Counted from the stretch's first letter, positions 6,666 to 17,299 are shown. The stretch: DNA of 34,069 nt from an uncultured Lachnospiraceae bacterium (GCA_944376425.1 CALWCS010000067.1:1-34069); one strand, 5' to 3'. A program made the numbers and translations. Notes: generated from the sequence alone by a model not told the origin.

Positions 6666-8759
6666 ATGTCAAAATATCTGGTGATTGTGGAATCACCGAC
6701 GAAAGTAAAAACGATTAAAAAGTTTTTGGGGACAAATTACGAAGTCGTTGCATCAAATGGTCATGTAAGAGATCTGCCAAAGAGCCAGATGGGAATTGAT
6801 ATAGAACATGATTATGAATTGAAATATATTACAATCCGAGGAAAGGGCGATATTCTTGCAATGCTTCGCAAAGAAGCAAAAAAAGCAGAGAAGATTTATC
6901 TTGCCACAGACCCCGACCGGGAAGGAGAGGCCATCTCGTGGCATCTTGCCACGGCGCTTAAGCTAGATGAAAAGAAAAAATATCGGATTACCTTTAATGA
7001 GATTACAAAAAATGCAGTAAAAGAATCGCTAAAAAATGCAAGAGACATTGATATGAATTTAGTCAATGCACAGCAGGCCAGAAGAGTATTAGACCGTATG
7101 GTCGGATATAAAATCAGTCCTCTTTTATGGGCAAAAGTAAAGAGAGGACTCAGTGCAGGAAGAGTACAGTCTGTAGCTTTGCGGATTATCGGGGACAGAG
7201 AAGAGGAGATCAATGCGTTTATTCCGGAAGAATACTGGAGTATGGATGCCTTTTTTTCGATAGATGGTGAGAAAAAGCTTTTATCAGCAAAATTTTACGG
7301 CACAGAAAAAGAAAAGATTATGCTTCGATCGAAGGAAGAGGTAGAAGAGATCAAAAAACAATTGGAGACTGCCTGTTTTTCTGTCAGTGACGTTAAAAAA
7401 GGAGAACGGATAAAAAAAGCACCTTTGCCCTTTACCACAAGCACTTTGCAGCAAGAGGCATCTAAAGTACTGAATTTTTCTACCCAAAAGACAATGCGTC
7501 TGGCACAGCAGCTGTATGAAGGAATTGATATTAAGGGAAATGGCACAGTTGGACTGATCACATATTTGCGTACAGATTCTACGAGAATTTCAGAGGAAGC
7601 CGATACGGCTGCAAGGGCATTTATCAAAGAACATTACGGAGAACCCTACGTTTTAGAAACTTTAACAGAAAAGAAAAACGGACAGAAAATTCAAGATGCG
7701 CATGAAGCAATCCGCCCTTCTGATATCACAAGAACACCGATTTTAATGAAAGACTCTCTTTCAAGAGATCAATACCGGCTGTATCATCTGATCTGGAAAC
7801 GTTTTGTGGCGAGCCGGATGGAAAGCGCTAAATATGAAACGACTTCTGTCAAAATCTCTGCAAAAGGAGAGAAAAAGACATACCAGTTTACAGTAGCGGC
7901 ATCGAAACTTGTTTTTGATGGATTCCGCTCTGTTTATACAGATGATACGGATGAAAAGGCAGAAAATAATGTGATGCTAAATACGATTGATAAAAATACG
8001 AAACTTGCGTTAGAAAATCTCGATACAAAGCAGCATTTTACCCAGCCTCCGGCACACTATACAGAAGCGGCACTCGTCAAGACTTTGGAAGAACTTGGAA
8101 TCGGGCGTCCCAGTACGTATGCGCCGACGATTACTACTATTATTGCAAGACGGTATGTGGCAAAAGAAAATAAAAATCTTTATATGACAGAACTTGGAGA
8201 AGTGGTAAACAACATTATGAAAGAAGCGTTTCCAAGTATTGTGGATGTGAATTTTACTGCAAATATGGAAATGCTTCTGGATAAAGTGGCAGAAGGAGTC
8301 GTAAACTGGAAGACGGTTGTGCGTAATTTCTACCCTGATTTGGAAGAAGCGGTAGAACATGCGGAAAAAGAACTAAAACAGGTAAAAATTGAAGATGAAG
8401 TGACGGATGTCATATGCGAATTTTGCGGAAGAAATATGGTCGTCAAATACGGTCCGCATGGAAAATTTTTGGCATGTCCGGGATTTCCAGATTGTAAAAA
8501 TACAAAACCGTATCTTGAAAAGATCGGAGTCAAATGTCCGCAGTGCGGAAAAGAAATCGTAATTCGAAAGACAAAAAAAGGCAGAAAATATTATGGGTGT
8601 GAAAATAATTCGGAATGTGATTTTATGACGTGGCAAAAACCTTCCAACGAGCGATGTCCGCAGTGCGGGAAAATCTTGCTTGAAAAAGGAAGTAAGCTAG
8701 TATGTGCAGACGAACAGTGCGGTTATGTAAAAAGTAAAAAAAAAAAAGAAGAAGTATAG
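6666..8759 (+). CDS. topA: DNA topoisomerase I
   Basis: This type IA topoisomerase of 697 residues relaxes negative supercoils. The TOPRIM domain carries VESPTKVKTIKKFLG and DPDREGEAISWHL. The active-site tyrosine is in GLITYLRTDSTRIS, followed by HEAIRPSD and the GRPSTYAPTI motif. The C-terminus has three four-Cys zinc ribbons (CEFCG...CPGFPDC, CPQCG...CENNSEC, CPQCG...CADEQC) and a Lys-rich tail. The start is ATG 6666, 5 bases after GGAGG (6656-6660); a TTG at 6651 overlaps that site and is not needed. A run of 12 A residues (8736-8747) encodes the final lysines. codY lies downstream, the usual order in Firmicutes. Confidence 0.97.
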   Translation: MSKYLVIVESPTKVKTIKKFLGTNYEVVASNGHVRDLPKSQMGIDIEHDYELKYITIRGKGDILAMLRKEAKKAEKIYLATDPDREGEAISWHLATALKLDEKKKYRITFNEITKNAVKESLKNARDIDMNLVNAQQARRVLDRMVGYKISPLLWAKVKRGLSAGRVQSVALRIIGDREEEINAFIPEEYWSMDAFFSIDGEKKLLSAKFYGTEKEKIMLRSKEEVEEIKKQLETACFSVSDVKKGERIKKAPLPFTTSTLQQEASKVLNFSTQKTMRLAQQLYEGIDIKGNGTVGLITYLRTDSTRISEEADTAARAFIKEHYGEPYVLETLTEKKNGQKIQDAHEAIRPSDITRTPILMKDSLSRDQYRLYHLIWKRFVASRMESAKYETTSVKISAKGEKKTYQFTVAASKLVFDGFRSVYTDDTDEKAENNVMLNTIDKNTKLALENLDTKQHFTQPPAHYTEAALVKTLEELGIGRPSTYAPTITTIIARRYVAKENKNLYMTELGEVVNNIMKEAFPSIVDVNFTANMEMLLDKVAEGVVNWKTVVRNFYPDLEEAVEHAEKELKQVKIEDEVTDVICEFCGRNMVVKYGPHGKFLACPGFPDCKNTKPYLEKIGVKCPQCGKEIVIRKTKKGRKYYGCENNSECDFMTWQKPSNERCPQCGKILLEKGSKLVCADEQCGYVKSKKKKEEV

Positions 8760-8760
8760 A

Positions 8761-8860
8761 AAAAAAGGCTGTCGCAATAATAAGAGATTGTGCAAAAGAG
8801 AGTGTCAGAAAAAATACATCTATTTTGCAGAAGATTTTATTTTGTACCAGCCTTTTTTTG
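8761..8860 (+). terminator. Long imperfect hairpin with T-tract after topA
   Basis: AAAAAAGGCTG (8761-8771) pairs with CAGCCTTTTTT (8849-8859), followed by a further T. Inside, TGCAAAA (8791-8797) pairs with TTTTGCA (8823-8829). The outer stem plus T-run fits a terminator for topA, although its 78-base interior is much longer than usual. The rest of 8862-9096 holds only the candidate codY promoter and A/T-rich leader. Confidence 0.55.
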
Positions 8861-9020
8861 ACGATAAAAGATTTTGAATGAAAGAAAAATTTATTCCATA
8901 AAATTTCAGGCAGTTTCATATTTTTTTCCAGAGAGAGCCGATAGATAAGGAAAAAAATGGTTTTGGTGTCTGAATTATCTTGAATACCACGAAAAAATAT
9001 TAATATTTTTATAATTGTCG

Positions 9021-9049
9021 TTGAAAATTCGAAAATTATATGATAACAT
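9021..9049 (+). promoter_or_regulatory. Candidate codY promoter with a CodY-box-like spacer
   Basis: TTGAAA (9021-9026), 17 bases, TAACAT (9044-9049). The spacer contains two direct GAAAATT copies (9023-9029, 9031-9037). The second half matches the half-site of the CodY box AATTTTCWGAAAATT, but the centre is one base short. Autoregulation is possible, not shown. Confidence 0.5.
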
Positions 9050-9096
9050 AAAAAATATAAACAGGAGTGTGGCGATTCTAAGAATGGAGGGATAAT

Positions 9097-9879
9097 ATGA
9101 GCGTACAGTTGCTAGATAAAACCAGAAAAATCAATAAACTTCTACACAACAACAATTCGAGTAAAGTAGTATTTAACGATATTTGCGAAGTATTAACAGA
9201 CATTTTAAAATCAAACATTCTGGTCATCAGCAAAAAGGGCAAGGTTTTAGGAGTAAGCCTCTGCGAGGGAGTCGAAGAAATTAAAGAATTAATAGAGGAT
9301 CGTGTTGGAGGATACATTGACGCGATGCTGAATGAACGTCTGCTGGGCGTACTCTCGACGAAAGAAAATGTGAATCTGGAAACTCTTGGTTTTGAAGGAG
9401 ACGGAGTGAAAAAATATCAGGCAATCATTAACCCGATAGATATTGCGGGAGAACGTCTTGGCACCGTCTTCATGTATAAATGTAACAGCCAGTACGAAAT
9501 AGATGATATCATTTTGAGCGAATACGGAACAACCGTAGTGGGACTTGAAATGATGCGCTCAGTCAATGAAGAGAGCGCAGAAGAGAGCAGAAAAATTCAG
9601 ATTGTAAAGTCTGCTATCAGCACATTGTCTTTCTCAGAATTGGAAGCAGTAATTCATATTTTCGATGAGCTGGATGGATCAGAAGGAATTTTAGTGGCAA
9701 GCAAAATTGCAGACCGCGTTGGAATTACAAGATCAGTTATTGTCAATGCACTCCGTAAATTTGAGAGTGCCGGTGTGATTGAGTCACGCTCCTCCGGAAT
9801 GAAAGGAACTTATATTAAAGTGTTAAACGATGTTGTGTTTGATGAGCTGGCAGAATTGAAAAAACAAAAAGTAAAATAA
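9097..9879 (+). CDS. codY: GTP-sensing transcriptional repressor CodY
   Basis: This 260-residue protein is the full length expected for CodY. The N-terminal GAF-type domain (SVQLLDKTRKINKLLH, residues 2-17, to about 155) binds branched-chain amino acids. The C-terminal winged helix carries the conserved ASKIADRVGITRSVIVNALRKFESAGVIESRS recognition segment (about residues 200-232). CodY, with GTP in many species, represses amino acid uptake, biosynthesis and other stationary-phase functions, so it links naturally to guaB (GTP supply) and the alarmone synthetase found in this window. GGAGG precedes the ATG at 9097. A strong terminator follows, so codY ends its unit. Confidence 0.97.
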   Translation: MSVQLLDKTRKINKLLHNNNSSKVVFNDICEVLTDILKSNILVISKKGKVLGVSLCEGVEEIKELIEDRVGGYIDAMLNERLLGVLSTKENVNLETLGFEGDGVKKYQAIINPIDIAGERLGTVFMYKCNSQYEIDDIILSEYGTTVVGLEMMRSVNEESAEESRKIQIVKSAISTLSFSELEAVIHIFDELDGSEGILVASKIADRVGITRSVIVNALRKFESAGVIESRSSGMKGTYIKVLNDVVFDELAELKKQKVK

Positions 9880-9892
9880 AGAAAAAACAGAG

Positions 9893-9939
9893 CCCTTCCG
9901 CACTGATATTCTTACAGGAGTGTGGGAGGGAATTTTTTT
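9893..9939 (+). terminator. Intrinsic terminator of codY
   Basis: CCCTTCCGCACT (9893-9904) pairs with AGTGTGGGAGGG (9919-9930) with two G-U pairs and a 14-base loop. It is followed by a run of seven T residues. Confidence 0.85.
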
Positions 9940-10065
9940 GTTTTTGAACAGACCGAATAATTTTTCTAAAAAAATAAAAATATAAAAAATTGAGAAAAGA
10001 AGAGAAAATGAAAGAAAAAAAGAGATAAAATGACTTTATATTAAAAAATATAACTATAATACGGG

Positions 10066-10094
10066 TTGCACATTTGGCATATTTTATCTAATAT
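10066..10094 (+). promoter_or_regulatory. Candidate groESL promoter
   Basis: TTGCAC (10066-10071), 17 bases, TAATAT (10089-10094). The start would fall just before the CIRCE operator, as expected for HrcA-controlled operons. A second possible -10, TATAAT at 10055-10060, has only a weak -35 (TGACTT, 18-base spacer). The upstream stretch 9940-10050 is A/T-rich with no gene. Confidence 0.55.
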
Positions 10095-10105
10095 AAGGCT
10101 ATCGG

Positions 10106-10132
10106 TTAGCACTCGATGTAAGTGAGTGCTAA
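10106..10132 (+). promoter_or_regulatory. CIRCE operator (HrcA binding site)
   Basis: TTAGCACTC (10106-10114), a 9-base spacer and GAGTGCTAA (10124-10132) match the CIRCE consensus perfectly. It shows heat-shock control of groESL by the repressor HrcA, whose gene is not in this window. Confidence 0.97.
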
Positions 10133-10168
10133 TAATAAAAAGGGTCAAAAATGAAGGAGGAACTGATC

Positions 10169-10453
10169 ATGAAATTAATACCATTATGTGACAGAGTTGT
10201 ATTAAAACAGTTAGAAGCAGAAGAAACAACAAAATCTGGAATTATTTTAGCAAGTAAATCACAGGAAAAACCACAGGAAGCAGAAGTAATCGCAGTTGGC
10301 CCTGGCGGAATGGTAGACGGAAAAGAAGTGGTTATGCAAGTAAAAGTCGGAGATAAAGTTATTTATTCTAAATATGCAGGAAATGAAGTAAAATTAGGTG
10401 AAGAAGAATACATCATTGTAAAACAGAATGATATCTTGGCAATTGTAGAATAA
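10169..10453 (+). CDS. groES: Co-chaperonin GroES (Hsp10)
   Basis: This 94-residue GroES has the signature PLCDRVVLKQLEAEETTKSGI (residues 4-24, mobile loop at its end), EAEVIAVGPGG, VKVGDKVIYSKYAG and a C-terminal DILAIVE. It forms the heptameric lid of the GroEL folding chamber. The ATG at 10169 lies 9 bases after AAGGAGG (10153-10159); an upstream in-frame ATG at 10151 overlaps that site and was rejected. CIRCE lies 37 bases upstream and groEL begins 31 bases downstream, so the two form the classic heat-shock operon. Confidence 0.96.
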   Translation: MKLIPLCDRVVLKQLEAEETTKSGIILASKSQEKPQEAEVIAVGPGGMVDGKEVVMQVKVGDKVIYSKYAGNEVKLGEEEYIIVKQNDILAIVE

Positions 10454-10484
10454 AAAGAGTAAAAAGATCAGGAGGAGATCAACT

Positions 10485-12107
10485 ATGGCAAAAGAAATTA
10501 AATATGGTTCCAGCGCAAGAGCAGCTCTGGAAGCAGGTGTAGATAAATTAGCAAATACAGTTCGTGTAACATGAGGACCAAAAGGAAGAAATGTAGTACT
10601 TGATAAACAGTTTGGCGCTCCGCTTATCACAAATGATGGTGTAACCATCGCAAAAGAAATAGAATTGGAAGATCCGTTTGAAAATATGGGTGCTCAGCTT
10701 GTAAAAGAAGTTGCTACAAAGACAAATGACGTAGCAGGTGATGGAACTACAACAGCAACTGTTTTAGCGCAGGCTATGATCCATGAAGGAATGAAAAACT
10801 TAGAGGCAGGTGCAAACCCGATTGTTTTAAGAAAAGGTATGAAAAAAGCAACGGATGCAGCTGTAAAAGCGATTGCTGAGATGAGCAGCAAAGTACAGGG
10901 CAAACATCAGATCGCAAGAGTTGCAGCAATTTCCGCAGGAGATGATGAAGTAGGAAATCTGGTTGCAGATGCAATGGAAAAAGTTTCCAACGATGGAGTT
11001 ATCACGATTGAAGAGTCCAAGACAATGAAGACAGAGCTGGATTTAGTAGAAGGAATGCAGTTTGACAGAGGATACATTTCTGCTTACATGGCAACCGATA
11101 TGGAAAAAATGGAAGCAGTTTTGGAAGATCCGTACATTTTAATTACAGATAAAAAGATTTCCAATATTCAGGAGATTTTACCTCTGTTAGAGCAGATTGT
11201 ACAGTCTGGTAAAAAATTATTAATTATTGCAGAAGATATTGAAGGAGAAGCATTGACAACCCTGATTCTGAATAAATTAAGAGGAACTTTCCAGGTTGTC
11301 GGAGTAAAAGCTCCAGGATACGGTGACAGAAGAAAAGCTATGCTGGAAGATATTGCAATTCTGACAGGTGGACAGGTAATCTCTGAAGAAGTTGGATTAG
11401 AGTTAAAAGATACGACTCTTGATCAGCTAGGACGTGCAAAATCTGTAAAAGTTCAGAAAGAAAATACAGTTATTGTAGACGGAATGGGAGAAAAAGAGGC
11501 AATCCAGACAAGAATTGCTCAAATCAAGACCATGATCGAAGAGACAACATCTGACTTTGACAGAGAGAAATTACAGGAAAGACTTGCAAAACTTGCAGGC
11601 GGTGTAGCAGTAATCCGTGTCGGAGCAGCTACTGAGACAGAGATGAAAGAAGCAAAACTGCGTATGGAAGATGCTCTTGCAGCTACTAGAGCAGCAGTAG
11701 AAGAAGGAATTATCTCCGGAGGCGGATCTGCTTATATTCATGCTTCCAAGAAAGTAGAAGAATTAGTAGATACTCTGGAAGGTGATGAAAAGACAGGAGC
11801 AAAAGTAGTATTAAAAGCTCTGGAAGCTCCTCTGAGCCAGATTGTTGCAAATGCAGGACTGGAAGGAGCTGTAATTGTCAATAAAGTAAAAGAGTCAGCA
11901 CAAGGAATCGGATTTGACGCTTACAAAGAAGAATATGTAAATATGGTAGAGGCAGGTATTCTGGATCCTGCAAAAGTAACAAGAAGTGCTTTACAGAATG
12001 CAACAAGTGTAGCAGCAACCTTCCTGACAACAGAATCTTGTGTAGCAAACATTAAAGAAGAGACACCTGCAGCACCAGGCGGAGCACAGGGAATGGGAAT
12101 GATGTAA
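10485..12107 (+). pseudogene. groEL: Chaperonin GroEL (Hsp60) with in-frame TGA at codon 30
   Basis: The frame from ATG 10485 (GGAGGAG at 10471-10477) gives a normal N-terminus, MAKEIKYGSSARAAL, then reaches VRVT followed by TGA (10572-10574) and resumes as [16 protein letters not shown]. The remaining 510 codons are intact: [21 protein letters not shown], the apical domain, [19 protein letters not shown] and the C-terminal Gly/Met tail GGAQGMGMM. In GroEL proteins this position is the Leu of the TLGPKG nucleotide-binding loop. A single T-to-G change at 10573 in a TTA codon would explain the stop. A restart at Met 10665 would lose that loop, so the truncated product should not work. TGA ends several other genes here, so recoding is unlikely. 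This is either a sequencing or assembly error or a genuine lesion. No other disruption is visible. Confidence 0.9.
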
Positions 12108-12134
12108 ATTCTTTTAGGTAAGAAAGAAAAAAGA

Positions 12135-12168
12135 GAAGTACAGTTTTATCGCTGTGCTTCTTTTTTTT
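12135..12168 (+). terminator. Intrinsic terminator of groESL
   Basis: GAAGTACAG (12135-12143) pairs with CTGTGCTTC (12152-12160) around an 8-base loop, followed by eight T residues. The remaining bases to 12411 hold the guaB promoter and no gene. Confidence 0.88.
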
Positions 12169-12352
12169 GTATTGTTTCGATTAGAAATATTGGAGGAAAA
12201 GGTGTTTTTTCGTGATTATCAATAGAAAGAAAACAGAAGTTTTAGAGAGAAGTTGTAATTTATCCCTGGAATAAAAGAGTGCGATTATGGAAAACATCAG
12301 ACAGGTGGTTTCAGAAAATGTCAATATATTATAAAATTTGTCGAAATCAGTG

Positions 12353-12381
12353 TTGACTTTTTTTTTTACTTTTGTTAGACT
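12353..12381 (+). promoter_or_regulatory. guaB promoter
   Basis: TTGACT (12353-12358), 17 bases, TAGACT (12376-12381). The start would be near 12388, leaving a leader of about 24 nt. A partial CodY-box match (TTTCAGAAAAT inside 12306-12320, 11 of 15 by hand count) lies upstream of the -35. No purine riboswitch fold is apparent. Confidence 0.7.
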
Positions 12382-12402
12382 AGAGAGACTATAAGAAAGT
12401 GA

Positions 12403-13866
<1,464 letters not shown>

Positions 13867-13872
13867 ATAAAT

Positions 13873-13924
13873 AAAACTGCCGCAAAATGGAAAACGATTA
13901 TCATCCCTTTTGCGGCAGTTTTTT
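13873..13924. terminator. Strong (bidirectional) terminator after guaB
   Basis: AAAACTGCCGCAAAA (13873-13887) is the perfect reverse complement of TTTTGCGGCAGTTTT (13908-13922), a 15-bp stem with a T-run at its 3' side and an A-run at its 5' side. Confidence 0.93.
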
Positions 13925-13975
13925 ATTTTGAAAGGAAATTTTGAAAAGTAAGAATAGAAAGGAAGGATGCTTGGA

Positions 13976-15472
13976 ATGATAAAGGAGCTGATAGAAAAGA
14001 TAAAAAATAGGGAACAGGTACGTCAAAATTTGATTTTGCTCAGAAAGGAAATTCAGGATGAAAATCAAAGAAGAGCACTGGCCTATTTGCTTGGCGGAGA
14101 GTACGATTTATTTGTGAAACTTTTAGAGGATTCCGATCCAAAAGTCAGAAAAAATGCAGCTTTGATTTTGGGAGAGATGGAATGTGATGAGGCTTTGCCT
14201 GAGTTAGTTCGTGCGTATAAAAAGGAAGAGACACTTTTTGTGCGACCTGATTTTTTAAAGGCAATCCGGTCTTATGACTATGAACCTTATTTATCTGTCT
14301 TAAAAGAAAGAAAGCAGCAGATTGAACAAAGAAAGATCGATAATGATGAGGCAAAACATTTAAGAGAAGAGAACAATTTGCTTCAAAATATGATTTTTCA
14401 ATATGAAAAGCCAAAAAAACATATATTTATGGGAAAAGAGAGCAAAAAAACGATGGAAGTGATTTTAGTGACAAACCGCTCTCAAAGAGAAGTAACGAAG
14501 AGACAGATTCCAAGTGAGAAAGTGACAATGCTTGCCGGAGGACTTCGGTTTTATACAGACCAGATAGAACAGATCCTAAAAATCCGTACCTGGAAGGAAT
14601 TGCTTTTTCCAATCCCTGGAATTTCTTATGTAGAAGGAACACCGGAGAACATTGGAAGAACACTGGCAACATCGAAAATGAGGGGATTTGTTCAAACGCT
14701 CCATACAGGAACTGATGTTTTTTGCTTTCGGGTAGAATTAAAAAGTAAAATGCCATTAGAAAAAAAAGGAAACTGGATTCGAAAGATGACTGCGTCCTTG
14801 GAACAGGCGTGTTCAAGAAAGTGGATTAATTCTCCGGAAGAATACGAAATAGAAATCCGTCTGATTCAGACAAAAGAAGAGAGGTTTGTCCCTCTTTTGA
14901 AATTGTATACGATGGAAGAGGAACGTTTTTCTTACCGGAAAGAATATCTGCCCACATCGATCTCACCTGTAAATGCAGCACTTTTGATGGAGCTTGGCAA
15001 AGAATATTTAAAAGAAGGGGCACAGGTTTTAGATCCATTCTGCGGTGTGGGGACGATGCTGATAGAGAGAAATGCATGTGTGAAGGCACGGACAATGTAT
15101 GGAATTGACATTTTGGAAGAAGCAATCGAAAAGGCAAGAGAAAATACGAAAAGAGCAGGATTGCCGATCCACTATATCAACCGGAATTTTTTTGATTTTG
15201 AACATGAATACTTATTTGATGAGATTATCACAAATTTTCCGGGGAAAAATAAAAGCAGAAACGAAGGACAGATCGGAGATTTATATCACCGTTTTTTTGA
15301 AAAGGCATCAGAACATTTAAAAGATGACGGTATTTTGATGCTGTATAGCAGTGAAAAAGCACTGATTCAGAAAAACTGTAAAAAATATGCGCATTACTGT
15401 CTGAAAAAAGAATATATGATTAATGAGAAGGAAAAACAGGAGTTGTTTATCATACAGATGAAGAAACAATAA
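13976..15472 (+). CDS. HEAT-repeat / THUMP-like / Rossmann methyltransferase fusion
   Basis: This 498-residue protein looks like three parts. Residues about 36-110 resemble a HEAT repeat (DSDPKVRKNAALILGEMECDEALPELV). Residues about 155-305 may be a THUMP-like RNA-binding region (GISYVEGTPENIGRTLATSKMRGF). From about residue 325 comes an SAM-dependent methyltransferase of the RlmKL/Trm11 (UPF0020) type, with SAM-binding motif DPFCGVGTMLIE (353-364) and GIDIL. The catalytic motif normally reads N-P-P-Y/F but is N-F-P-G here (420-423). An rRNA or tRNA guanine methyltransferase is the best guess, but the changed motif makes activity uncertain. The ATG at 13976 lies 9 bases after GGAAGG; the ATG at 13967 abuts that site. 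pepF follows 27 bases later. Confidence 0.78.
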   Translation: MIKELIEKIKNREQVRQNLILLRKEIQDENQRRALAYLLGGEYDLFVKLLEDSDPKVRKNAALILGEMECDEALPELVRAYKKEETLFVRPDFLKAIRSYDYEPYLSVLKERKQQIEQRKIDNDEAKHLREENNLLQNMIFQYEKPKKHIFMGKESKKTMEVILVTNRSQREVTKRQIPSEKVTMLAGGLRFYTDQIEQILKIRTWKELLFPIPGISYVEGTPENIGRTLATSKMRGFVQTLHTGTDVFCFRVELKSKMPLEKKGNWIRKMTASLEQACSRKWINSPEEYEIEIRLIQTKEERFVPLLKLYTMEEERFSYRKEYLPTSISPVNAALLMELGKEYLKEGAQVLDPFCGVGTMLIERNACVKARTMYGIDILEEAIEKARENTKRAGLPIHYINRNFFDFEHEYLFDEIITNFPGKNKSRNEGQIGDLYHRFFEKASEHLKDDGILMLYSSEKALIQKNCKKYAHYCLKKEYMINEKEKQELFIIQMKKQ

Positions 15473-15499
15473 GCTGTAAATTAAAAAGGAGGAAGATCT

Positions 15500-17299
15500 G
15501 TGGCACAGAAAAAACTGTTAAAAAGAGAAGAAATAAAAAAAGAAGATTGCTGGGCAATCGAAGATCTGTATGAGACCGATGAATTTTGGAGGAAAGACGT
15601 AGAGAAAGTAAAAAAGCAGACAAAAGAGATAGCACAGTTTAAAGGAAAATTGACACAAAAGAAGGAAAACTTATTGGAGTTTCTGGAATTGTATACGTCT
15701 TTGATGGAACGGTATGAGAGAGTCTATGTATATGCAAATCAGAGACTGCATGAGAATACAAAAAACACTACGTATCAAAAACTTGCGGGGGAAGCACAAA
15801 ATCTGCAAAATCAGGTAAACAGTGCGGCGGCATTTGCAGAGCCTGAAATTTTAACACTTCAGGAAGAAACGTTAGAGAAGTGGATGGAAGAGAGCGAACG
15901 ACTGCGCTTTTATAAAAGATTTTTAAAACAAATATTAAAAAGAAAGCCGCATACACTCTTGGCAGAACAAGAAGAAATGCTGGCGAGAGCGGAAGAAATG
16001 GGGCAGGCTCCCTATCAGATTTATTCGATGTTTCACAATGCAGATCTTTCTTTTGGGACAGTCAAAGATGAAAATGGAGATGAGGTAACTCTTTCTATCG
16101 GAAGATTTGTTGCAATGGAAGAAAAAAACGACAGAAGAGTCAGAAAGGAAGCTTTTGAAGTTTTTTACCGTTCTTATGAGAATTTTAAAAATACGTTAGC
16201 GGCGGTGTTTGATGCAAATGTCCGCCAGGCAGTCTTTTTTGCGAGAGAACACCGATATCATTCTTCGATAGAATATTATCTGGATGGAAGTTCCATACCG
16301 GTCTCTGTATACGATCAGCTGATTAGGGTTATTGATGAAAAAATGCCGCTTATGTATCGCTATGTATCTCTGAGAAAAAAGATGTTACATTTGGATGAAA
16401 TGCATATGTATGATGTCTATGTTCCGTTAGCGGCAAATGTACAAAGAGAATATACCTTTCAGGAAGCAAAACAGATTGTTTTAGAGGCATTAAAACCTCT
16501 TGGGGAAAAATATTGTGAGATTCTGAAAAAAGGAATGGAAAGCCGATGGATTGACATCTATGAAAATGAAGGAAAACGCACCGGTGCTTATTCGTGGGGA
16601 GCTTACGGAGTTCATCCGTACGTTTTGCTGAATTTTAACGGAAATCTGACCAATGTTTTTACTCTTGCCCATGAAATGGGACATGCGCTTCACTCTTATT
16701 TTTCCGATCAGGCACAGCCTTATCTGTATGCAGGATACAAAATTTTTGTCGCGGAAGTTGCCTCCACATGCAATGAAGCACTCTTGATTCATTATCTTTT
16801 AGAGAAATCAAAAGATCCGCAAGAGAGGATGTATCTTGTTAATTACTTTCTGGATAAGTTTAAAAGTACGATGTTTCGTCAGACGATGTTTGCAGAATTT
16901 GAGAAGATCACACATTCGGAAGTAGAAGCAGGAGAGACGATGACAGCGCAGCGTCTGTGTGAGATTTACTATGATCTGAACAAAAAGTATTTTGGAGACG
17001 CGATGATATCTGATCCGGAAATTGCAATGGAATGGGCCAGAATACCGCATTTTTACACACCGTTTTATGTGTATCAATATGCAACCGGATTTTCAGCGGC
17101 GATTGCGATCAGTCAGAAGATTTTAAGACAGGAACCAAAAGCAGTAGAGAATTATCTTAAATTTTTAAGCAGTGGGGGGAGCATGGATCCGATTGATCTT
17201 TTGAAGATCTGTGATGTGGATATGACAACATCAAAACCGATAGAAGATGCCCTTGCGGTATTTGAGATGTATTTAGACGAACTGGAAAAAATGGCGTGA
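15500..17299 (+). CDS. pepF: Oligoendopeptidase F
   Basis: This M3-family zinc metallopeptidase of 599 residues has the expected PepF length. The zinc motif HEMGHALHSYF (His391, Glu392, His395) is followed by the third ligand region EVASTCNEALL. Other conserved stretches are GAYSWGAYGVHPYVLLNFNGN, FRQTMFAEFEK and FYTPFYVYQYATGFSAA. It degrades short peptides in the cytosol. The start is GTG 15500, 6 bases after AGGAGGAAG. The N-terminal 200 residues are helical and charge-rich, as is usual for this family. The eno gene begins 68 bases later behind a hairpin. Confidence 0.96.
   Translation: MAQKKLLKREEIKKEDCWAIEDLYETDEFWRKDVEKVKKQTKEIAQFKGKLTQKKENLLEFLELYTSLMERYERVYVYANQRLHENTKNTTYQKLAGEAQNLQNQVNSAAAFAEPEILTLQEETLEKWMEESERLRFYKRFLKQILKRKPHTLLAEQEEMLARAEEMGQAPYQIYSMFHNADLSFGTVKDENGDEVTLSIGRFVAMEEKNDRRVRKEAFEVFYRSYENFKNTLAAVFDANVRQAVFFAREHRYHSSIEYYLDGSSIPVSVYDQLIRVIDEKMPLMYRYVSLRKKMLHLDEMHMYDVYVPLAANVQREYTFQEAKQIVLEALKPLGEKYCEILKKGMESRWIDIYENEGKRTGAYSWGAYGVHPYVLLNFNGNLTNVFTLAHEMGHALHSYFSDQAQPYLYAGYKIFVAEVASTCNEALLIHYLLEKSKDPQERMYLVNYFLDKFKSTMFRQTMFAEFEKITHSEVEAGETMTAQRLCEIYYDLNKKYFGDAMISDPEIAMEWARIPHFYTPFYVYQYATGFSAAIAISQKILRQEPKAVENYLKFLSSGGSMDPIDLLKICDVDMTTSKPIEDALAVFEMYLDELEKMA

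Noticed and set aside
10572..10574. groEL TGA as a selenocysteine codon or evidence of a changed genetic code
   Set aside because: The residue replaced is Leu in the family, no hairpin follows the TGA, and TGA ends other genes in the window (for example comM and pepF).
10665..12107. groEL as a shorter gene starting at the internal Met 10665
   Set aside because: It would lack the N-terminal nucleotide-binding loop, and the true start with a good ribosome site is clear at 10485.
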